From positions 1 to 64,000 of the forward strand of contig WOZJ01000015.1 in the NCBI GenBank assembly GCA_011620345.1: a stretch of DNA of 64,000 nt, in the 5' to 3' direction. The stretch is from Nitrospirota bacterium. GTDB lineage: Bacteria > UBA2233. The position numbers were made by a program, and so were the translations under genes. The notes under the pieces are model-generated. The model saw only the letters and a list, made by a program, of their open reading frames with translations, searched no databases and was not told the DNA's origin. The first letter of the stretch is position 1; every line of letters begins with the position of its first letter. Below, piece after piece: positions 1 through 6,990 of the stretch.

Positions 1-42
1 GGCGATGCTGGAACGATAAACTTGCATGCAAGGATCATCACC

Positions 43-231
43 ATGGCGGCTCGGTGCGACATTTGCGGGAAAGAAAAGCTCTACGGCCAGAACGTCTCGC
101 ATGCCAACAACAAGACAAAGCGGGTGTTCCGCGTGAATCTCAAGCTCGTGCGCGGAAGGGTACAAGGAAGGGTGGCCAACTACAAGGTTTGCACACGCTG
201 CATCAAGGCCTTCAAGATCGAAAAGCTGTAG
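43..231 (+). CDS. rpmB: 50S ribosomal protein L28
   Basis: This is a 62-residue ribosomal protein of the large subunit. The N-terminus (MAARCDICGK) and the VRGRV...VCTRC region match the bacterial L28 family. Four cysteines (C5, C8, C50, C53) form two CxxC pairs, so this is the zinc-ribbon form of L28 rather than the cysteine-free form. An in-frame TTG lies 21 bases upstream, but the ATG at 43 is preceded by AAGGA at 30-34 with good spacing, so I chose the ATG. Length is normal for the family. It stands alone on this strand and faces gltX across a 315-base gap. Confidence 0.95.
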   Translation: MAARCDICGKEKLYGQNVSHANNKTKRVFRVNLKLVRGRVQGRVANYKVCTRCIKAFKIEKL

Positions 232-546
232 CCCTTAAAAAACGACTACCTCCAAGGGGCGTCTCTGGGCTCCGAGGTATAAGAATCTTCGAGCAGTCGG
301 CCGCCCAAGCTCTTGAGCATGCAGCCTGGACCACGCTTTAGCCTTGCGTCCCCGCCATTATCGAACAGAGTTATTGCCGACGGATGACACCCCCCTTGGC
401 TCGATGTGGGGATGGCGTTGGACCAAGGGTCTTGAGCGATTGCGCGTAGTAATAATGGGCAATCGCAAGCATCCCGCTACAGCTACTAGGCTACAGCTAT
501 GAGATTAGCCCTAAAGCCCTGTTGGCCTTAAGGCCCCTTTCTTGAC
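232..546. other. Gene-free region with stem-loops between rpmB and gltX
   Basis: No credible gene is seen in this 315-base gap between convergent genes. It holds two clear inverted repeats: CCCTTGG (393-399) with CCAAGGG (423-429), and GCGATTGC (436-443) with GCAATCGC (459-466), the latter extendable by CTT/AAG. There is also a 9-base direct repeat CTACAGCTA (477-485 and 491-499) and a 12-base palindrome GGCCTTAAGGCC (524-535) just past the gltX stop. None is followed by a convincing T tract. It could hold terminators or a small RNA; I do not recognise tmRNA, RNase P, 6S or SRP RNA. Confidence 0.45.
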
Positions 547-1980
547 CTAATCAAGCGGCCCGCTGCCTTTTGCGCGGATGAAGGCGATCGCTTCTTGAAG
601 CCGCTTAAGAGCTCTTGACTTGCCCATGGCCGCGATTACCTCGAAGATGCCAGGGGATACGGTGCCGCCTGTCAACGCCACGCGCGCAGGCTGAGCAAGC
701 TCCCCTAAAGAAAGCCCGTAGGCCTCTAGCACCCCAGAAAACGCACGCTTGGCAGCCTCCTCATCGAGCTTTTCTATCTGCTGCAGATTTTCCTTCAGAG
801 CTTCCAGGGCGGACAAGATTTCCGGCCTCAAGTAGCGCTCGGACGCCCTCGGCTCGTACTCCACGTTTTGCGCGTAGTAAAAGCCTATCCAGTCCGCCAT
901 CTCGACGAGCGTTTTGGAGCGTTCCCTGAGCGTGTCGATCCTCCCCCAGAGCTCAGGCCCGTTGTCGGCCTCGATCCCTCTTTCCTTCATGAAGGGCAAC
1001 AGCCTACCCGCGATTTCTTGAACTGGGATGGACTTCATGTAGACATGGTTCAACCAAAGGAGCTTTTGCGGGTTGAACACAGCAGGGGATTTGCCCACGT
1101 CTTCGAGCCGGAACTTCTGGACAAGCTCTTCAAAGCTGAACACCTCCTGGTCGCCGTGCGACCATCCGAGCCTGGCCAGGTAATTGACGAGCGCCTGCGG
1201 AAAATACCCCGTCTCCTTGTAGGCCTGAACGCTTGTCGCCCCGTGGCGCTTGGACAGGCGCTGACGGTCGGCGCCAAGAATCATGGGCACATGGGCGAAC
1301 TTTGGGGTTGCAAGCCCGAGCGCTCCGTAGAGTAAGACCTGCTTGGAGGTGTTGACGAAATGGTCGTCTCCCCGGACGACGTGGGTAATCCCCATCTCGT
1401 AATCGTCCACGACGACACAGAGGTTGTAGGTGGGACTTCCATCCGAGCGGAGCAAGACAAAATCTTCGAGCTCTTCGTTTGCAAACCTAGCAGGCCCCTT
1501 GACGATGTCCTCAAACGTCGTCTCGCCTTCCTTGGGCGTCTTGAACCTCAAGGCATAGGGTGCACCCCCAAGCTCTCTTTCTGAACGCCCATCCCTGCAG
1601 GTGCCAGGGTATTTTGGGGGCTTTCTAGCCTTCATCTGCGCCTTCCTGGCGGCTTCGAGCTCTTCTTGGCTACAATAACACCTATAGGCTTTGCCCTCCT
1701 CAAAGAGCCTTAGGGCATACTCTCGATATATTTCGATGCGCTTCGACTGGTGGGCGATTGTCTCTCCGTAGTAGTCTAGCCCGAGCCAGTTGAGCGCTTC
1801 CAGAATGTTCTGGGTATACACCTCGCTCGAGCGCTCGAGGTCGGTGTCCTCGATCCTTAAAAGGAACTCCCCTTTGTGTTGTAGCGTAAAAAGGACGTTG
1901 AACAACGCCGTCCTCGCCCCCCCGATGTGTAGGTAACCCGTGGGCGAAGGGGCAAAACGTGTCCGTACTGGGCTTTTCAT
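547..1980 (-). CDS. gltX: Glutamyl-tRNA synthetase
   Basis: This cytoplasmic class I aminoacyl-tRNA synthetase charges glutamate onto tRNA(Glu), and in many bacteria also onto tRNA(Gln). The HIGH signature is HIGG at residues 18-21 in FAPSPTGYLHIGG. The KMSKS-equivalent is LSKRHG near residue 248. Cysteines in CYCSQEE and GTCRD sit where zinc-binding GltX enzymes have their metal site. At 477 residues the length is normal. The ATG start is 6 bases after the upstream KaiC-like gene stop, so it is probably the last gene of a leftward unit with that ATPase and the flavoprotein. Confidence 0.97.
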   Translation of the reverse strand: MKSPVRTRFAPSPTGYLHIGGARTALFNVLFTLQHKGEFLLRIEDTDLERSSEVYTQNILEALNWLGLDYYGETIAHQSKRIEIYREYALRLFEEGKAYRCYCSQEELEAARKAQMKARKPPKYPGTCRDGRSERELGGAPYALRFKTPKEGETTFEDIVKGPARFANEELEDFVLLRSDGSPTYNLCVVVDDYEMGITHVVRGDDHFVNTSKQVLLYGALGLATPKFAHVPMILGADRQRLSKRHGATSVQAYKETGYFPQALVNYLARLGWSHGDQEVFSFEELVQKFRLEDVGKSPAVFNPQKLLWLNHVYMKSIPVQEIAGRLLPFMKERGIEADNGPELWGRIDTLRERSKTLVEMADWIGFYYAQNVEYEPRASERYLRPEILSALEALKENLQQIEKLDEEAAKRAFSGVLEAYGLSLGELAQPARVALTGGTVSPGIFEVIAAMGKSRALKRLQEAIAFIRAKGSGPLD

Positions 1981-1986
1981 GTTGGC

Positions 1987-2682
1987 CTATCGGGTCTTGA
2001 TTTTAATACCCGAGGGGGTAATGCCTATATTCAGCCAATCCATCGGATGGGCCATGCCTTCGACCTTGATGATCCGCATTTCGCGCTTTTCTTCGATTTG
2101 ACGGAAGGAGAGGACATTCTGTGCATATTTTTCGAGCGCTTGCCTGAATTTATCGAACTCCTGCGACCCTTCTTGGCCCGAGAGTAGGATTAGCACGTTC
2201 GTCCCGGCAAAAAACGCGAGGTTGTTCAGCCAGGCAAGCCACTCTCCAAGCTCACGCCCGGAAAATAGCCCCAGCGTGCTTGCACAAAGATCGCCCACAA
2301 CGAGCCTTTTGGGCGCCTTTTCTGCAAAATACTCCCGAATCTCTTGGAGCTGGGCGTAGGGGAAGTACGCCACCCCTTTTAGCTTGGGGAACGGAAAAAA
2401 GTGAGGGAAGGATTGCAGCGCCCAAAGGTGGCCCTCTTCGATGGCCGCCTCGGCATCCAAGCCGAGAACTTCCAAGTAACGGACCAGCCAGGGGTAGGGG
2501 CGGTCAAAAAGATGGTACGCGCAAGGCTCCCCGCTATCCAGCCCGGCCTTCAGAAATTGCATCCCAAACAGGCTCTTACCGACTCCAGGCCCGCCGTACG
2601 CCAGCGTCAGCGTGCCTTCGGGGATTCCACCCCCAAGCGTACGGTCAAGCTCAACGATTCCAGTTTGCGTCAAATTCGGCAT
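1987..2682 (-). CDS. KaiC/RAD55-like RecA-fold ATPase
   Basis: This 231-residue single-domain ATPase belongs to the KaiC/RadA/RAD55 group. Walker A is GGPGVGKS at 30-37 and the Walker B aspartate is probably D131 in RLVVGDL. The N-terminus (GIVELDRTLGGGIPEGTL) is the family's typical lead-in. Only one RecA domain is present, unlike two-domain circadian KaiC, and no kaiA or kaiB lies nearby. Two adjacent ATGs occur; the second (2682) sits about 7 bases after TAAGGA, so I prefer it over 2685. Cellular role is unknown. Such proteins are common in archaea, often as regulators. It lies between a flavoprotein and gltX. Confidence 0.8.
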   Translation of the reverse strand: MPNLTQTGIVELDRTLGGGIPEGTLTLAYGGPGVGKSLFGMQFLKAGLDSGEPCAYHLFDRPYPWLVRYLEVLGLDAEAAIEEGHLWALQSFPHFFPFPKLKGVAYFPYAQLQEIREYFAEKAPKRLVVGDLCASTLGLFSGRELGEWLAWLNNLAFFAGTNVLILLSGQEGSQEFDKFRQALEKYAQNVLSFRQIEEKREMRIIKVEGMAHPMDWLNIGITPSGIKIKTR

Positions 2683-2759
2683 CATGTCTTCCTTAAAGTT
2701 TGCCTTGTGTATTCTCCGCCTCATTATAGCGCCTGGCCAACGCCCGCTCAACGCCGGAC

Positions 2760-3827
2760 CTAGCCTACGAGAATGCGCCAAAACAACCCTTCGTCCTTCG
2801 CCCGGCTAAGCAAGAACGCCGCGGTAAGCCCAAAGGGCCGAAGAAAGCGCCTCCCTAGCCCGGCAAGCGGCACCTGGAGCGCAAGCAACCCGCGTTGGGC
2901 GCGCTTGAGCGAGACAAGCCATTTTACACTGTCCTCGGCCTCGGCGCGCGCACCAGCAATGGCCAAGGCGGCCGCCTCGCCCGAGATGACGGCGGGCCCG
3001 ATCCCCTCCCCTGTGAAATCGAGCGCCAACCCAGCCGCTTCGCCGGCCAGGAAGATGTTTTCGAAGGCAAACCCTCTGTAGCACAAATTGATCCCGCTCG
3101 AGCGAAACATCAAGGGCGTCGATGTTCCGAACGCAAGCGAAAGCTTACGCTGAAGGGCTTTCACATCCGGCCAGAAACGACGGCCCATAAGCGGGACGAA
3201 CCCAAACCCTACCTTAGCGTGAGCCTTTTGAGGGAAGAGGTAGGCATACCCAAAGGGAATCTCATCAAAGGCCCCGATCAACAATAGTGTACGGAATTCG
3301 CCCTGGACATCCGCCTGCCAAACGAGGCCCTCAAAGAACGGCATACCGAGGGATCGCCTAACCCTCGAGGTAAACCCGTCCGCTCCCACCAGGTACCGAA
3401 AACGAACCGCCTGGGGAGTGTTGCCAAGGTAGGCTACGCCTGTTTGCCTATCGACCCCCTTTAATGTGCAGCCCTCGTACAACCCGCCTCCCTTCTCCAA
3501 AAATTCCCTAAGCAACGCCTCGAGCCAGGCCCGCTTCGAAAAGGTCCGAACACTGGATGCCGGCAGGGGAAGCGTCTTTTCGAGCAACCGGCCATTTGAG
3601 GCTTGAACCCAAGCGATTCTAGACACCCGCCCATCGCCCGGCAGCGCCTCAAAAAGCGGATGATCCTGGAACCGGCGTGTAATTGCCTCCGCGCAGGGTT
3701 TGCATGCCAGCTCGACCGCTGTTTCCCTTTCCACGATAAGAGTTTTATAACCCTTTTTAATCAAAGTAAGCCCGCAGGCAAGGCCCGAAGGGCCAGCACC
3801 TACAATAACGGCATCCCACCGCTCCAA
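2760..3827 (-). CDS. FAD-dependent geranylgeranyl-reductase-family oxidoreductase
   Basis: This 355-residue flavoprotein has an N-terminal dinucleotide-binding motif VGAGPSG at 10-16 followed by a Glu (VERET) that would bind the FAD ribose. A second FAD-contact segment, LAGEAAG...TGEGIG, lies near 258-277. The arrangement matches the geranylgeranyl reductase/digeranylgeranylglycerophospholipid reductase family, which saturates isoprenoid chains; the real substrate cannot be read from sequence. A CxxC-like pair (CKPC) follows the nucleotide-binding fold, as in many members. The start is TTG, with AGGGG about 11 bases upstream. It heads a leftward group with the KaiC-like ATPase and gltX. Confidence 0.8.
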   Translation of the reverse strand: MERWDAVIVGAGPSGLACGLTLIKKGYKTLIVERETAVELACKPCAEAITRRFQDHPLFEALPGDGRVSRIAWVQASNGRLLEKTLPLPASSVRTFSKRAWLEALLREFLEKGGGLYEGCTLKGVDRQTGVAYLGNTPQAVRFRYLVGADGFTSRVRRSLGMPFFEGLVWQADVQGEFRTLLLIGAFDEIPFGYAYLFPQKAHAKVGFGFVPLMGRRFWPDVKALQRKLSLAFGTSTPLMFRSSGINLCYRGFAFENIFLAGEAAGLALDFTGEGIGPAVISGEAAALAIAGARAEAEDSVKWLVSLKRAQRGLLALQVPLAGLGRRFLRPFGLTAAFLLSRAKDEGLFWRILVG

Positions 3828-3873
3828 GGGACAAATACCCCTTTTAGGTTAAATATCGCGCTCCATCGATGAT

Positions 3874-3903
3874 TTGACACCCCATAATCCGCCTTATTAT
3901 AAT
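3874..3903 (+). promoter_or_regulatory. Consensus sigma70-type promoter upstream of dnaA
   Basis: TTGACA at 3874-3879 and TATAAT at 3898-3903 are both perfect consensus hexamers, separated by 18 bases. Transcription would start near 3909-3911, about 170 bases upstream of the dnaA ATG, at the beginning of the structured leader. A second TATAAT at 4016-4021 closer to dnaA has no clear -35 partner. Confidence 0.75.
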
Positions 3904-4001
3904 GGTTCCCTGCTGAAAAAGCGACGGCCGGTGGGTAAGCGCCAGTAAAGCAGGTTACCATCAACGGCGGATGCAGGAAACCCTAGCGGAAAGTTAGGGT
4001 T
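3904..4001 (+). promoter_or_regulatory. Candidate structured RNA leader upstream of dnaA
   Basis: The stretch has strong pairing potential. GGTTCCCTGC (3904-3913) pairs with GCAGGAAACC (3973-3982) with one mismatch, closing a 79-base element. Within it CCTGCT (3909-3914) can instead pair with AGCAGG (3949-3954). The right arm overlaps a third stem, AACCCTA (3979-3985) with TAGGGTT (3995-4001), around a 9-base loop. These pairings exclude each other, as in riboswitch or attenuator leaders. I do not recognise a known aptamer. If transcription starts at 3909-3911, the GGTT of the outer stem is not transcribed, which weakens that pairing. A role on the opposite strand, for the flavoprotein gene, is also possible. 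Confidence 0.45.
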
Positions 4002-4082
4002 CTACATGAGTTTTATATAATATTGTTATTATATACAGTATACCAAATCACCCCCCTGTAAACCAGCCGTGTTGGAAAAATC

Positions 4083-5414
4083 ATGAATCAGCCCGATACA
4101 TTGGATCACCTTTGGGAAGAAGTCCGCCAACATCTAGACCAAATCATCGGAGGGCCTAACGTCGAACGATGGTTCCAAGCGGTCCGCCTCTTGTCGGTCA
4201 AAGAGGGAGTTTATTTACTGGAGGCCTCGCACCCCTACGCAAGGGATTGGATTCAGGCCAATTACCTGGAAATCCTGGAAAAAACCCTTCGCTCCAGGCT
4301 CGGCCACGACATATCGATATCGATCACCGAGCCGTCCACGACACTCGAGGTGTTAGAATCCAGGAACGTTCAGGCCAAAGTAGCGAGCGGAAACCTGATC
4401 GACTGGTATCGGTTTGAGAGTTTTGTCGTCGGCCCTTCCAACCAACTCGCCCATGCCGCGGCCGTGGCCGTCTCGAACGCTCCAGGCAATCGGTACAACC
4501 CGCTGTTTTTCTATGGAGGAGTGGGCCTAGGAAAAACCCACCTAATCAACGCGATCGGCCATCGAATCCTTGAAAAATTCAGGAACTTCAAGGTGTATTT
4601 CATTTCTGCCGAACGGTTCATGAATGAGCTTGTGAACTCCATCCGAACTGACAGAATCGAGCAATTTCGTGAAAAATACCGCCAGGTTCACGTGCTCTTA
4701 TTGGACGACGTCCAGTTTCTCGTCGGGAAGGAAAGAACCCAAGAAGAGCTATTCCATACGTTCAACACGCTTTATGAAACGAAACGTCAGATCGTGCTCA
4801 CCTCAGATCGCTTCCCAAAGGATATTCAACAGCTCGACGAGCGCCTCCGTTCGAGGTTCGAATGGGGGCTTATCGCCGACATCAAGCTGCCGGACATGGA
4901 AACCCGCCTCGCCATCTTAAGGAAGAAGGCCCAAAGAGAGGGGATCGAGCTGCCGGACGATGTCGGGCTATACGTGGCAAAGCACATCAAGTCCAACATT
5001 CGAGAGCTCGAAGGCGCGCTCATCCGGGTGTATGCCCACAGCAACCTCACCGGAGAACGAATCACGCTCGAATCGGCAAGAGAAGCCTTGGCCGATACGA
5101 ACGGTGGACTCCTGGAGTCCCAAGACATTTCCCTCGAGGCGGTGATCGATGCCGTGTGCCGCCACTTCGGCATCCGGGTATCGGAGATCAAGTCTAAAAA
5201 AAGGTCTTCAAGCATCCTGAAGCCCCGACAAGCGGCCATGTATCTCGCCAGGAAGGTTACCCAGGCAAGTTTACCCGAAATCGGCAAGATTTTTGGGGGC
5301 AAAGATCATACGACCGTCATGCACGCCGTACGGGTCGTAGAGAAGATGATCGAAAAAGACGAAAAGCTCAAAGGAGCGATCGAGGCGATCGAGCGTGAGG
5401 TCCTTTCTCTCTAA
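4083..5414 (+). CDS. dnaA: Chromosomal replication initiator protein DnaA
   Basis: DnaA binds origin boxes and opens the origin in its ATP form. All domains are present: an N-terminal domain I (about 1-90), a AAA+ domain with Walker A GGVGLGKT at about 145-152 and Walker B LLLDDVQF near 204-211, and a C-terminal DNA-binding domain with the signature FGGKDHTTVMHA near 403-414. Length 443 is normal. The ATG has only a weak ribosome-binding site (GGAAAA), so translation may be modest despite the strong upstream promoter. The gene is followed directly by DnaA-box-like repeats and dnaN, the classic origin arrangement. Confidence 0.98.
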   Translation: MNQPDTLDHLWEEVRQHLDQIIGGPNVERWFQAVRLLSVKEGVYLLEASHPYARDWIQANYLEILEKTLRSRLGHDISISITEPSTTLEVLESRNVQAKVASGNLIDWYRFESFVVGPSNQLAHAAAVAVSNAPGNRYNPLFFYGGVGLGKTHLINAIGHRILEKFRNFKVYFISAERFMNELVNSIRTDRIEQFREKYRQVHVLLLDDVQFLVGKERTQEELFHTFNTLYETKRQIVLTSDRFPKDIQQLDERLRSRFEWGLIADIKLPDMETRLAILRKKAQREGIELPDDVGLYVAKHIKSNIRELEGALIRVYAHSNLTGERITLESAREALADTNGGLLESQDISLEAVIDAVCRHFGIRVSEIKSKKRSSSILKPRQAAMYLARKVTQASLPEIGKIFGGKDHTTVMHAVRVVEKMIEKDEKLKGAIEAIEREVLSL

Positions 5415-5645
5415 CTCCCTGTGGAAAACATGTGGAAAACCTGTGCATATCCTGTGAATCTCGAGTGCCCCTTCTGTGGAAAAAAAGATATCCACAAGAC
5501 ACCGAAGAGTTTTCCATAGCCTTTCCCCAGGCTCGAAACACCCAAAAGGGGGTCTGTCGAGCCCGTTTATCGATTTTTTCCCACTTTTCCACAGGCCCTT
5601 ATTCTTCTTAAATCTGTAATTATTTAAATACCTAAGAAGAAGAGA
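5411..5645. other. oriC: Probable replication origin (oriC) between dnaA and dnaN
   Basis: The dnaA-dnaN gap holds repeated DnaA-box-like 9-mers. TGTGGAAAA occurs at 5420-5428, 5431-5439 and 5475-5483. TGTGCATAT lies at 5442-5450, ATATCCACA at 5488-5496 and TTTTCCACA, on the other strand, at 5585-5593. They are followed by an AT-rich tract (5599-5643) that could be the unwinding element. Gene orientation changes around this point (leftward before, rightward after), which supports an origin. The boxes differ from the TTATCCACA consensus, mostly reading TTTTCCACA in reverse complement. Confidence 0.75.
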
Positions 5646-5697
5646 AGGGATCCGAAAAACGATAAAACAAGAAAAAATATTAGCCAAGGAACAAGCC

Positions 5698-6870
5698 ATG
5701 CAATTCGACATTTCCCGCAAAGAGCTCCTAGACAGTCTCGTACTCATCCAGCTCTCCGGCAAGGCCCGTCAGCCGAGCCCAATATCTCAGTTTCTCAAGA
5801 TCGAGGCCAGCACACCGGACTCCCTCACTCTATCTGCATGTGACCTTGAAATCTTCTTCAACGCCAGGGCAAACGCAGACATCGCCACAGAGGGAAGTTG
5901 CCTCTTGCCCGGGCGGAAGCTCTACGATCTCCTTCGGCACTTGCCCGAGGGACCAATTCGCTTTCTTCTCGAAGAGAACGCCTACGTCTCAATCCAATGC
6001 AAAAGCTGCCATATCCGCCTTGCCGGCTCCTCTACAGAGGAGTTTCCCTCGTTCCCAGAGCCGCACAAAGAGGCCCAAGCAAGCCTCTGTCTACCGCTTG
6101 AAGACCTCTCGGACATGCTCAAGACGGTTCTATTTTGCGTCAACGAAACGGACGCTAGAACTGCCCTCACGGGGGTTCTCGTACAAACCGTTGTCTCCAA
6201 AAAAGACCCGTCTATCTACTACCTTCGAGCCGTTTCTAGTGACGGCCATCGTCTAGCCCTGAGCCAGGTCCCGCTAAAAAACTCTCCAACGGGCCTATTC
6301 CCAGAAAAGGGGGTTCTCCTGCCAAAAAGGGCATGCCAAGAAATCGTAAGGCTTTCGCAAAACAAAGAAGACCGGCTGAGCCCTATTTCTGTCGAATTCC
6401 TACCGTCCCTTGTCCGAGTTTTCACGGATAGGCTAAGGTTCATATCGCGATATGTCGAGGCATCCTTTCCCCCCTACCAAGCCCTCCTAGATAGGCCATC
6501 GGCCACGACTCGTGTTAAACTGAAGCGTCAGGTACTTTTGGACTCGCTCAAGCGATTCCAGGCGTTCACCTCGCCGCTCTACCCAGACCTTTCCTTCCAG
6601 TTTTCCCCTGAATGCATCACTCTAAAAAGCTACAACCCGGAGGTGGGCGAGATGCGCGAAGAGATTCCCCTGAGCGAAAACCCTGGAGAGCCGCTTTTGA
6701 TTTCCTTCAACGCACGTTCCATGCTAGAATGTTTAATGGCTTTCCCAGGACAAGAAGTATGGATTTCGCTTTGGGGAAGAGAAGAGCCCACAATCCTTCG
6801 CTCTTTGCCGTTGAAGGAGCGGGGCGAGTTGCTTACGTTGATTATGCCCATGCAGGGCCCTGAGTCTTAA
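5698..6870 (+). CDS. dnaN: DNA polymerase III beta subunit (sliding clamp)
   Basis: The clamp encircles DNA and tethers the replicative polymerase. The N-terminus (MQFDISRKELLDSL), the SDGHRLAL motif in the middle and the C-terminal end (LIMPMQG, where LMPMR is usual) are typical of beta clamps. Length is 390 residues, slightly above the common 366-380. AAGGA precedes the ATG by about 7 bases. Position right after dnaA and the origin fits. The C-terminal motif departs slightly from the usual P-M-R ending. Confidence 0.95.
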   Translation: MQFDISRKELLDSLVLIQLSGKARQPSPISQFLKIEASTPDSLTLSACDLEIFFNARANADIATEGSCLLPGRKLYDLLRHLPEGPIRFLLEENAYVSIQCKSCHIRLAGSSTEEFPSFPEPHKEAQASLCLPLEDLSDMLKTVLFCVNETDARTALTGVLVQTVVSKKDPSIYYLRAVSSDGHRLALSQVPLKNSPTGLFPEKGVLLPKRACQEIVRLSQNKEDRLSPISVEFLPSLVRVFTDRLRFISRYVEASFPPYQALLDRPSATTRVKLKRQVLLDSLKRFQAFTSPLYPDLSFQFSPECITLKSYNPEVGEMREEIPLSENPGEPLLISFNARSMLECLMAFPGQEVWISLWGREEPTILRSLPLKERGELLTLIMPMQGPES

Positions 6871-6893
6871 CATGCAAGGATGCGCCTTTTCTC

Positions 6894-6968
6894 GGGCGGT
6901 TAACTCAGTGGTAGAGTGCCACCCTCACAAGGTGGAAGTGACTGGTTCGAACCCAGTACCGCCCACCA
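6894..6968 (+). tRNA. tRNA-Val (anticodon CAC), CCA encoded
   Basis: A full cloverleaf can be folded. The acceptor stem is GGGCGGT (6894-6900) with ACCGCCC (6958-6964). The D arm is ACTC/GAGT, the anticodon stem is CCACC/GGTGG around loop CTCACAA, and the T arm is ACTGG/CCAGT around TTCGAAC. The anticodon CAC reads valine GTG codons. The discriminator is A6965 and the 3' CCA (6966-6968) is encoded. It lies 23 bases after dnaN and 22 bases before mfd. Confidence 0.95.
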
Positions 6969-6990
6969 CGTCCTAAAAAAACCGGCTCAC

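Noticed and set aside
3904-4001. Known riboswitch class (guanidine-I, c-di-GMP, fluoride or cobalamin) in the dnaA leader
   Set aside because: A few short matches, such as CTAGGG on the minus strand, recall guanidine-I, but the other conserved blocks of these classes are missing.
6916-6990. Extended mfd start reading through the tRNA gene
   Set aside because: It would translate tRNA-Val sequence; the ATG at 6991 starts the conserved protein.
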